NCBI GenBank assembly: GCA_965223695.1
Contig: CBDCXJ010000005.1
Location: forward strand, 1-64,000
Source of the DNA: JAUVPB01 sp965223695
GTDB taxonomy: Bacteria; Actinomycetota; Thermoleophilia; Gaiellales; Gaiellaceae
Direction: 5' to 3'
DNA length: 64,000 nucleotides
Below are positions 20,730 to 27,313 of this stretch, piece by piece (position 1 is the first letter of the stretch; every line of letters starts with the position of its first letter). A program made the translations under genes and the position numbers. The notes beneath the pieces are model-generated. The model worked only from the letters and a program-made list of their open reading frames with translations, did no database searches and was not told the origin of the DNA.

Positions 20730-20886
20730 GATGTTCGTCGTCGACAACGGCGGTCGCTCGAAGATCTACTTCGAGTTCGAGGGCACCGCCAACTGGAACG
20801 GCAGCGTCGACGAGGACACCGTCTCGCCGATTCCGGCGGATCGGCTCCTGGTCCTCGACTTCGAGCAGCCGACTCTGGACGAATAG

Positions 20887-22458
20887 CTATTCGACTGCTG
20901 TAACCCGGTCGAAGTCGTCGAGCTCGGCTTCGTCGCTTCCGAGCCCTCCGTCGATCATGTCGGCCTCGCCGTCGGCTGCCAGCAGGCGGTCGTTGCCGCG
21001 GCCGGCGATGACCTGGTCGACTCCGGGGCCCGCGTCGATGACGTCGCGACCGTCACCTCCGTGAACGACGTCGGCGCCCGCGCCGCCGTCGAGTAGGTCC
21101 TGGCCGTCGCCGCCGAGGATCGTGTCGTTGCCCTCTCCTCCGCGGATCACGTCGTTGCCTGCGAGCCCGCGTAGCTCGTCGTTCCCGTCGAGGCCGCAGA
21201 TGACGTCGGCGCTGCGTGTGCCTACCAGGACGTCGTCGAGCTCCGTTCCGATGATCGTGCAGCCTGCGTCGCGCGAGATCGTGCGCGTGTCGAGCACACG
21301 GAAGCGATCGAGGGGCAGCGGCGAGACGGTGTTCTCATCGACGGTTCCACTCCAGCCGGCCGTGCCGACGTACTCGAGCATCACCTTCGAGCGGCCAGAG
21401 TTGTCGATCACGACCATCCCGTACTCCTGCAACGCCAGGGCAACGGTCCGGCAGGGACCGCGGCAGCCGAGCGCCTCGATGTCCGCGGCGGTGAGGCTCG
21501 GATCGAGTTGAAGCCGCGCTCCCTCGGGTGGCGAGTCTGCCACGCTGCCGTCACCGTCCGACTTCGTCGCCGGATAGACGTAGTCGCCGGACGGTGAGTC
21601 GTACGCGAACGCAAGCGCGTGCTCGATCTTCCCAGCCTCGATCTCGCAGGGCCGAACGAGACCTGCCAGGTACGGGACGCCCGCACCGCGGTTGACGAAG
21701 ACGCCGCCCCCACTGCTCGGAGGCGGCACGCCGTCCCAGCGCGTGTTGTAGTGGTACACGTTGACGGCCTCGTAGCTGTCGGCCGAGGAGCGCTCGAAGC
21801 GCCATGCGCCCCATTCCTCACCGGTCTCCGGGTTGACAAGAATCACCTGGCCGTCGCTGCCGGCAGCGGCCTCCGCCTCGGGCGGTATCGGCATCTGCAC
21901 CGTGACGCCGTTCGCATTGTCCATTGTTCGCCCGTCGCCCATCACGTTCGAGAACCAGCCCGTGACAGCGACGTTGGCCAGCGGGGTCTGTTCCGAGATC
22001 TCGTAGACCGGGTAGGTGAACTGCGTTGGGTCGGACGTCAGTCGATCGCCCAGCCCCGACACCCAGTGCTCGCTGTTGGCGTCGTAGACGGCTTCAGCCG
22101 CGATTGGCGTGTTCCAGGGGCTCGCGCTCGCGTAGGGGCGTCCGCAGTCGGCGACGAGACCGTCGCTCGACAGCTCGGGATCTGGCGGCGCCTCGGCGCC
22201 CGGCTCGGCCGGGTCGGGCGTTGCCGGCTGGCCCGGCTCACCGAGGGCCGGGGCCGGGTCATCGGGAGGAGCCAGGGGCGCGTCGGGCTCCCCGGGCGCC
22301 GGAGAGGCGTCTGGCTCGCCGTCGCTGGGCGGCATCTCAGCCGTGCTCGGCGGCTCGGGCGCAGCCTCTTCGGCCGGGTCACCTGAGCATGCCGCAATAG
22401 CCAGGCCGAGGACAAGCGCCACCGCCAGGGCGCGCGACGCAGATCTCAGTTCCCACAC
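20887..22458 (-). CDS. Lipoprotein paralogue with C-terminal RTX-like calcium-binding repeats
   Basis: 523 residues. A lipoprotein signal (ALAVALVLGLAIAACSGDP) is followed by an acidic Pro/Ala/Glu linker of about 80 residues. The middle domain repeats the motifs of the IS-split neighbour (SASPWNTPIAAEA, LTSDPTQFTYPVYEI, VTGWFSNVMGDG, RGAGVPYLAGLVRPCEIEAG, LQEYGMVVIDNSGRSKV). After about residue 375 come RTX/hemolysin-type nonapeptides: GLDGNDELRGLAGNDVI, GGEGNDTILGGDGQDLL, GGAGADVVHGGDGRDVI and further copies, expected to form a Ca2+-dependent beta roll outside the cell. Its stop is adjacent to the stop of the neighbour, so the paralogues are tail to tail. The neighbour lacks the RTX tail. 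Function of the middle domain is unknown. Confidence 0.8.
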   Translation of the reverse strand: MWELRSASRALAVALVLGLAIAACSGDPAEEAAPEPPSTAEMPPSDGEPDASPAPGEPDAPLAPPDDPAPALGEPGQPATPDPAEPGAEAPPDPELSSDGLVADCGRPYASASPWNTPIAAEAVYDANSEHWVSGLGDRLTSDPTQFTYPVYEISEQTPLANVAVTGWFSNVMGDGRTMDNANGVTVQMPIPPEAEAAAGSDGQVILVNPETGEEWGAWRFERSSADSYEAVNVYHYNTRWDGVPPPSSGGGVFVNRGAGVPYLAGLVRPCEIEAGKIEHALAFAYDSPSGDYVYPATKSDGDGSVADSPPEGARLQLDPSLTAADIEALGCRGPCRTVALALQEYGMVVIDNSGRSKVMLEYVGTAGWSGTVDENTVSPLPLDRFRVLDTRTISRDAGCTIIGTELDDVLVGTRSADVICGLDGNDELRGLAGNDVIRGGEGNDTILGGDGQDLLDGGAGADVVHGGDGRDVIDAGPGVDQVIAGRGNDRLLAADGEADMIDGGLGSDEAELDDFDRVTAVE

Positions 22459-22502
22459 CCCCGAGGCGATGTGGCCAACGTAGCAGCTAGTTCAGGTAGC
22501 CC

Positions 22503-23327
22503 TTACTCCTCTGGCTCGAGGGTCATCGGGTCCTTGCCACCGAGCCGATCGAGCTGGAGGAAGTTGATCATCTCGTAGGCCGCGGACGCGTCGAGCGTCA
22601 TGTTCAGATGGTGCGCGAGCAGCCGGTTGGCGGTGCGCTTCGTCCACGCGAGCGCGTATGACGAGCGGCGCAGAAGCGCCTCGACCATCTCGTCGACCTT
22701 TGCGTCGAGCTCGGACTGCGGCACCGCGTAGTTGATCACGTTCATTTCGGCGAGGTCGCGACCGGTAAAGGGCTTGGCGAGAAAGAGCACCTCCTTGGCG
22801 ATCGCGGGTGAAAAGTGGAGCGGGACGAGGGCGCTGCCGCCGTCGCCGGTGACGATGCCGTAGTTCGGGCCGCTGTGCTCGCCCATGCCCAGGTGGATGT
22901 CGATGATCTGTGCGTTCTCGTTGGCGACGATCAGGTCGCAGGCGTAGACGAGGCTCGAGCCAAAGCCCATAGCGTTGCCGTTGACCTTGCCGACGATCGG
23001 CTTCTCGAGCTCCGCCATCGCCTGGTGCACCCGGATGACGCCCATGAAGGTCTTGTAGGAGTGCGGCGGGTCGGTTACGTACTCGCGCAGTTTGGGATCG
23101 TCGTAGAACTCACCGGACATGGGCTCGTAGAACTCGCCGTCCTCGCCGGTGAAGACGACGACCCTGGTCGATGTGTCGCCGCGCAGGGCGCTGAAGACCT
23201 CTCCGAGCTCCCAGTGCAGGTCGGCGGTTCCGGCGGTGAGATTGCGCGGAGGGATGATCGTGACGGTCGCAACCTGTCCGTCCTTGCTGAGCCTGCAAGA
23301 CTCGAGGTGAAGATCGGGGAATGCCAT
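22503..23327 (-). CDS. Enoyl-CoA hydratase/isomerase-family protein
   Basis: 274 residues of crotonase fold. The oxyanion-hole segment is KPIVGKVNGNAMGFGSSLVYACDLIVA, and NAQIIDIHLGMGEHSGPNYG covers the region where active-site acids normally lie. The first loop reads VVVFTGEDGEFYEPMSGEFYD rather than the usual A-GxDF, so the exact reaction (hydration, isomerisation, C-C cleavage) cannot be told. Cytosolic. It follows the dodecin gene with a two-base gap, GGAGGG in the end of dodecin serving as its ribosome binding site, so the two are cotranscribed. Confidence 0.85.
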   Translation of the reverse strand: MAFPDLHLESCRLSKDGQVATVTIIPPRNLTAGTADLHWELGEVFSALRGDTSTRVVVFTGEDGEFYEPMSGEFYDDPKLREYVTDPPHSYKTFMGVIRVHQAMAELEKPIVGKVNGNAMGFGSSLVYACDLIVANENAQIIDIHLGMGEHSGPNYGIVTGDGGSALVPLHFSPAIAKEVLFLAKPFTGRDLAEMNVINYAVPQSELDAKVDEMVEALLRRSSYALAWTKRTANRLLAHHLNMTLDASAAYEMINFLQLDRLGGKDPMTLEPEE

Positions 23328-23329
23328 GC

Positions 23330-23533
23330 CTAGCCCTCCAGGACGAACGTGATCAGCATGTTGACCTGGTACGTCGTGACCTTGCCGTCCTCGACGCGCA
23401 CGTGCTGCTCCTTGACCCAGGCCGCAGTGATGTTGCGCAGCGTCTGCGCCGCCCGCGCGATGCCGATGTCGACGGCGTCATCGAAGCTCTTCGGCGACGA
23501 AGAGCTGATCTCCTCAACCTTGGCGACACTCAT
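23330..23533 (-). CDS. Dodecin (flavin-binding dodecamer)
   Basis: 67 residues, the normal dodecin size. VAKVEEISSSSPKSFDDAV, AAQTLRNITAAWVKEQHVRV and TYQVNMLITFVLEG match the beta-alpha-beta-beta fold; the Trp in AAWVKEQ is the residue that stacks on the flavin ring. Dodecins store or buffer FAD/FMN or riboflavin in the cytosol. AGGAGG lies six bases before the ATG. It is the first gene of a pair with the enoyl-CoA hydratase homologue. Confidence 0.93.
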   Translation of the reverse strand: MSVAKVEEISSSSPKSFDDAVDIGIARAAQTLRNITAAWVKEQHVRVEDGKVTTYQVNMLITFVLEG

Positions 23534-23621
23534 GTCTTCCTCCTCGGACTTGTCTGTAAAAGGGCAACGACTCTAGATGATCGCGCTAGCTCGCTCTCGA
23601 GAACAAAGATCACGGTCTAGA

Positions 23622-23682
23622 TGGGGATTGGGGACATCCCGCACCGCCAAGACACGGCGGCACGGGCTATCCCCAATCCCCA
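23622..23682. repeat. Long inverted repeat in intergenic region
   Basis: GGGGATTGGGGA on the left (from 23623) pairs with TCCCCAATCCCC on the right (23670-23681). Inside, CCCG pairs with CGGG and CCGCC with GGCGG around a short AAGACAC loop. The whole is a nearly continuous hairpin of about 25 pairs. It lies between the start of the dodecin gene and the end of the zinc peptidase gene. It could be a terminator for the peptidase transcript or a dispersed REP-type element; copy number in the genome would decide. The rest of the 300-base gap shows nothing recognisable. Confidence 0.7.
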
Positions 23683-23869
23683 ATGCGGCAGCTGCCACTT
23701 CGTGAGAGCGCGCCACGAACTGTCGAGCGCGTAGCCACTGCGCCTTTGGCCGCGGATCGCATGTGGCCGTATGCGTCAGACGAGGTTTCGGCGACGCTCG
23801 CGTTGCCGGAATGTCGACTGGCGAGCCACAGCCGAAACTCTGATCGGCGCCAGAACCCGAAGCGCAGCT

Positions 23870-24838
23870 CTAGAGGTTGTTCGACGTGAACGTCTCGTCG
23901 CAGACGGCAGGGTCGCCGCTCTCGTACCCTCGGCTGAACCAGCGCTGGCGCTGCTCTGAGGAGCCGTGCGTCACGGACTCGGGATTGATGCGGCCCTGAG
24001 TGGCCTGCTGGATCCGGTCGTCGCCGACGGCGGCGGCGGCAGCGAGGCCCTGCTCGATGTCACCCGGCTCGAGCAGGTTGTCCTTGAAGGCCGTGTGGCC
24101 CCACACGCCGGCAAGGCAGTCGGCCTGCAGCTCGAGACGTACCGACAGCTCGTTGGCTTGACCGGGGTCAGCCTGCTGCTCGCGACGGACCGCCTCGTTG
24201 ATCCCGCGCACGTTCTGCACGTGGTGACCGAACTCATGCGCGATCACATACGCGACCGCGAACTCACCGGGGCCACCCGTGCCCGGAGCGCCGAAGCGCT
24301 GGTTGAGCTCGTTGAAGAAGGTCAGATCCATGTAGACGCCCTGATCGAGCGGGCAGTAGAACGGCCCGGTCGCTGACGACGCCGCCCCGCAGCCCGACTC
24401 CGTCGCCTCGCTGAAAAGAACAAGCTTCGTCACCTGATACGTCGCCCCAGCCTCCTGGAAGAGACGCGTCCACTCCTCCTGAACGTCCTGGACGACGAAG
24501 CGAACGAACTCGCCGGCGTCGTCGCCGGTTTGCGGTGAGTCAGGCGTGATCTGGTCGCCCGTCGCCTGCGGAGCCGGGGGAAGCGTCTCGAGGCCCGGGA
24601 CGTTGAAGCCCGAGCCGCCGCCACTACCGCCACCGAACACCCCGGTCGCAGCCAGGATGCCGATGATGATCGCGATCAGCGCACCGCCGCCGAGAGCGCC
24701 ACCGCCCTTGCCGCGCGGCATCTGCAATCCACCTCCGCCACTGGCGCGGCCGCGGGGCATGCGGAACCCACCACCGCGCGAGCGCTGACCTCGCCTGTCC
24801 TCGATCTGGCCCTTCGAGCCGACGCGTCGCCACTTCAT
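23870..24838 (-). CDS. YpfJ-family neutral zinc metallopeptidase
   Basis: About 322 residues from the ATG at 24836-24838. A basic Gly/Arg-rich N-terminus (GGGFRMPRGRASGGGG) precedes one membrane helix (ALIAIIIGILAATGVFGG), so the catalytic domain faces outward. The zinc site is IAHEFGHHVQN, with the downstream ELQADCLAGVW acid typical of this family, and SGCGAASSATGPFYCP and DQGVYMDLTFF are conserved. The C-terminal HGSSEQRQRWFSRGYESGD is the family end motif. Substrates are unknown. The gene is divergent from the truncated hyuB fragment beginning 24 bases away, and that junction may mark a rearrangement. Confidence 0.9.
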   Translation of the reverse strand: MKWRRVGSKGQIEDRRGQRSRGGGFRMPRGRASGGGGLQMPRGKGGGALGGGALIAIIIGILAATGVFGGGSGGGSGFNVPGLETLPPAPQATGDQITPDSPQTGDDAGEFVRFVVQDVQEEWTRLFQEAGATYQVTKLVLFSEATESGCGAASSATGPFYCPLDQGVYMDLTFFNELNQRFGAPGTGGPGEFAVAYVIAHEFGHHVQNVRGINEAVRREQQADPGQANELSVRLELQADCLAGVWGHTAFKDNLLEPGDIEQGLAAAAAVGDDRIQQATQGRINPESVTHGSSEQRQRWFSRGYESGDPAVCDETFTSNNL

Positions 24839-24861
24839 GGTCTGACCTCGCGCTTCATGGG

Positions 24862-25718
24862 AGCGCGATCTATCGGCGGGCCGTGCCCGACTCGGGCGGG
24901 CCGGGGAAGTTCCGCGGCGGCGTCTGCCACGAATATGCCTTCGCACCCAATCAGACCGGCGGCCACTCCATGGGCTTGACGCTGTTTGGAAAGGGCACCC
25001 GCGCGCCGATGAGCCTGGGAATCTTCGGCGGCTACCCGGGCTGCAACGTCGGTTACTCGACGTTCTCGAAGGCCAACATCGACGAGCTGCCAGGAGCGTT
25101 CGCCGAGACGAGCGGCGATGAGCGCGAAGACCGCTTCTGGGGCTCGGTCGAGCTCGAGCCCGGCGACGTTCAGTACGTGCGCTTCATGGGAGGTGGCGGC
25201 TACGGCGACCCGATCGACCGTGACCCCAGGCCGTGCTCGACGACACGCTGCTCGGGCTCGTCACGGTTGCGGCCGCCGAGGCGATCTACGGCGTCTGCTC
25301 GAGGGCAGAAGGGCACGCCGACGGCGGGCGCTCGGTAGTCGACGAGCCGAGAACCCGCGCTCGCCGCCTCGAGATGCGAGCTGAGCGGGTCGGAGCGCCC
25401 GTCGACGCGAGCGCCGGCGAGCGGGCGAGCGTCGCGGCGAGTGCCCACCCACTCTCCGAGTACCTCCAACTCGGCGCCGGCGGCGAGACACAGTGCACGT
25501 GGTGCGGCACCACGGTCGCCCCGCCGGGCGCCGACTGGAAGGAGCATGCGACGCTCCGCCGGATCCCGCTCGAGCGTGCCGGAGCACACCGCGAGCCCAG
25601 CGGCGAGTACGTCCTGATAGAGGCCTGCTGCTCGAGCTGCGGGACGCTGCTCGATACCGACGTCGCGATGGGCGATGACCCGCCACTGCACGACCGCGTG
25701 CAACCAGCGAGCGCGTAG
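24862..25718 (+). pseudogene. C-terminal remnant of a second HyuB with a frame break
   Basis: HyuB homology begins abruptly at YRRAVPDSGGPGKFRGG and covers only the last 150 or so residues (GGHSMGLTLFGKGTRAPMS, IFGGYPGCNVGYSTF, LEPGDVQYVRFMGGGGYGDP). More than 400 N-terminal residues are absent, replaced by the divergent zinc peptidase gene. At 25224-25231 the frame shifts by one missing base: GYGDPIDRDP should continue AVLDDTLLGLVTVAAAEAIYGV, which is in the next frame and joins directly to the zinc-binding domain described next. The fragment heads an operon-like run with a CoA ligase and HyuA. It is probably non-functional as a HyuB. Confidence 0.75.
25233..25718 (+). CDS. Acetone-carboxylase-gamma-like zinc domain protein (possibly the end of the HyuB remnant)
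   Basis: 161 residues from a GTG. The first 60 residues continue the HyuB C-terminus; from about residue 75 there is a separate small domain: HPLSEYLQLGAGGETQCTWCG, then ADWKEHATLRRIPLE, then LIEACCSSCGTLLDTDV. The paired CxxC motifs, the central WK and the terminal Asp pattern resemble the gamma subunit of acetone carboxylase and its homologues in HyuA/HyuB operons, where it binds zinc. Its stop overlaps the next start region closely (the ligase GTG begins at 25718). It may be translated as part of a larger HyuB fusion in an intact ancestor. Confidence 0.55.
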   Translation: MLDDTLLGLVTVAAAEAIYGVCSRAEGHADGGRSVVDEPRTRARRLEMRAERVGAPVDASAGERASVAASAHPLSEYLQLGAGGETQCTWCGTTVAPPGADWKEHATLRRIPLERAGAHREPSGEYVLIEACCSSCGTLLDTDVAMGDDPPLHDRVQPASA

Positions 25719-27313
25719 TGGGCACCAACGCGAGCAGCGCCGAGGAGTTCAACCTCGCGACTCACTTCCTCGACGCGAACCTCGACGCGGGCCGCGCCGA
25801 CGAGGTCGCGCTCATCACGGACGTGCCTGGCGAGGGCGCGGCGAGCACGACGTACCTCGAGCTCGTAACGCTCTCGAACCGGATCGGCAACGTCCTTGGC
25901 GACGCCGGAGTGCGTCCGGAGCAACGCGTGCTGCTGGCGCTCGCCGACGGGCCGCTGTTCGTCGCCTCGTGGTTCGCGGTTCTCAAGCTCGGCGCCGTGG
26001 TGGCCGAGGTGTACACCTTTCTGCAGCCGAAAGACTACGGCTACTACCTGCGCTACATGGAGGCGGGTGTCGTCATCGCCGACGCCTCGACCGCGCCGGC
26101 GATTCGCGAGATCCGCGGTGAGTGCTCCGACCTGCACACGGTCATCGTGGCCGACGCAGGCGAGCCGTCGGCAGACGGGCTCGAGGCGGGCGGGCTCCCA
26201 CCGGGCGAGCTCTCCCTCGTCGACGCGCTGGCCGACGCATCCGAGCAGCTCGCGCCAGCGCCGACGACGAACAAGACCGTCGGCCTGTGGAAGTTCACGA
26301 CCGGCTCGACCGGGGCTCCAAAGGCGGCCGTGCACGCGCACGGCCACCCGTTGGTCTCGCACGAGCTCTACGCGCGCGGCGTGCTCGAGCTCTCGCGCGA
26401 CGACGTGATATTGCCGGTACCCAAGCTCTTCTTCGGCTACGCCCGCGATCTGACCGCGCTCTTCCCCTTCGGCGTCGGCGCCCGCGGCGTGGTGTTTCCC
26501 GACCGCTCGACACCCGAGCGCATGTTCGAGCTGATCGAGCGCCATCGGCCCACGATCCTGGTTCAGGTTCCAACCATGATGGGCGCAATGGTCACGCACG
26601 AACGGGCCGCCGAGGCCGACCTGTCGTCGCTCCGTCTGGCCATCTCGTCTGGCGAGACTCTGCCCGGGCCGCTGCATCGCCGCTGGCTCGAGCTCTTCGG
26701 CGTCGAGGTGGTCGAGGGCGTCGGCTCGTCCGAGCTCTACCACATCTACGTCTCGAACAGGCCTGGCCGAGGGCGCATCGGCAGCGCCGGTCTTGCGGTG
26801 CCCGGCTACGACCTGCGCCTCATCGACGAGGAGGGCAACGACGTGCCACACGGAGAGCCAGGTCAGCTCGTGGTACGCGGTGACTCGGCGGCGCTTTGCT
26901 ACTGGGATGACGCCGAGCGCTCCGAGCGAACGTTTGCGGGCAACACCGTCAACACCGGTGACCTCTTCGCCGAAGACGACGACGGCTACCTCTTCTACCG
27001 CGGGCGCGCCGACAGCCTGCTCAAGGTTGGCGGCATCTGGGTCGCACCGCTCGAGGTCGAGGAGTGCCTGCGCTCGCACCCTGCCGTCGCCGAGTGCGCC
27101 GTCGTGGGCCGCACGCGAGACGGACTCGTCATGCCGGCAGCCACGGTCGTGCTCGAGCGCTCGGCGGCCGAGCCCAGCGGCGACGACCTGATCGCCCACG
27201 TGCGCGCGCACCTCTCGCCCCACAAGGCGCCGCGGCTCGTCGAGTTCGCGAGCGAGCTCCCGAAGACGGCGTCGGGGAAAGTCGACCGTGCGGCGCTGGC
27301 GGCGAAGCAATGA
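25718..27313 (+). CDS. Benzoate-CoA-ligase-like acyl-CoA synthetase
   Basis: 531 residues, adenylate-forming (ANL) family: it activates a carboxylate with ATP and CoA. The P-loop-like motif is TTGSTGAPKAAVHAH (from about residue 194). FGYARDLTALFPFGVGA and GVGSSELYHIYVSNRPGRG are diagnostic of the benzoate/4-hydroxybenzoate-CoA ligase branch, where the second gives the aryl-acid pocket. The A8 hinge is YRGRADSLLKVGG and the catalytic Lys is in PKTASGKVDR near the C-terminus. The gene follows the zinc-domain ORF without a gap and overlaps hyuA by four bases (ATGA), so it belongs to that transcript. An aromatic or related acid is the inferred substrate. Confidence 0.85.
   Translation: MGTNASSAEEFNLATHFLDANLDAGRADEVALITDVPGEGAASTTYLELVTLSNRIGNVLGDAGVRPEQRVLLALADGPLFVASWFAVLKLGAVVAEVYTFLQPKDYGYYLRYMEAGVVIADASTAPAIREIRGECSDLHTVIVADAGEPSADGLEAGGLPPGELSLVDALADASEQLAPAPTTNKTVGLWKFTTGSTGAPKAAVHAHGHPLVSHELYARGVLELSRDDVILPVPKLFFGYARDLTALFPFGVGARGVVFPDRSTPERMFELIERHRPTILVQVPTMMGAMVTHERAAEADLSSLRLAISSGETLPGPLHRRWLELFGVEVVEGVGSSELYHIYVSNRPGRGRIGSAGLAVPGYDLRLIDEEGNDVPHGEPGQLVVRGDSAALCYWDDAERSERTFAGNTVNTGDLFAEDDDGYLFYRGRADSLLKVGGIWVAPLEVEECLRSHPAVAECAVVGRTRDGLVMPAATVVLERSAAEPSGDDLIAHVRAHLSPHKAPRLVEFASELPKTASGKVDRAALAAKQ

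Larger units (their letters stand above)
18273..20886 (+). pseudogene. Secreted lipoprotein gene split by an IS256-type element
   Basis: The left part (18273-19254) starts at a possible GTG and has a lipoprotein signal (ALALGALGLAACGNSND). The mature part carries SDSAWNTPIERFP, LTSDPTQFTYPVYEV, VEGWFSNVVQDG, RGAGIPYLAGLIRPCEVEQG and RALQEYGMF. The right part (20730-20886) resumes in frame: removing the insertion and one 8-bp duplicate restores EYGMFVVDNGGRSKIYF and runs to a TAG at 20884-20886. The adjacent paralogue has LQEYGMVVIDNSGRSKV at the same point, confirming the reconstruction. The family is unknown to me; the intact product would be about 378 residues on the outer face of the membrane. 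The start is uncertain because no ATG lies in frame before the signal peptide. Confidence 0.85.
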
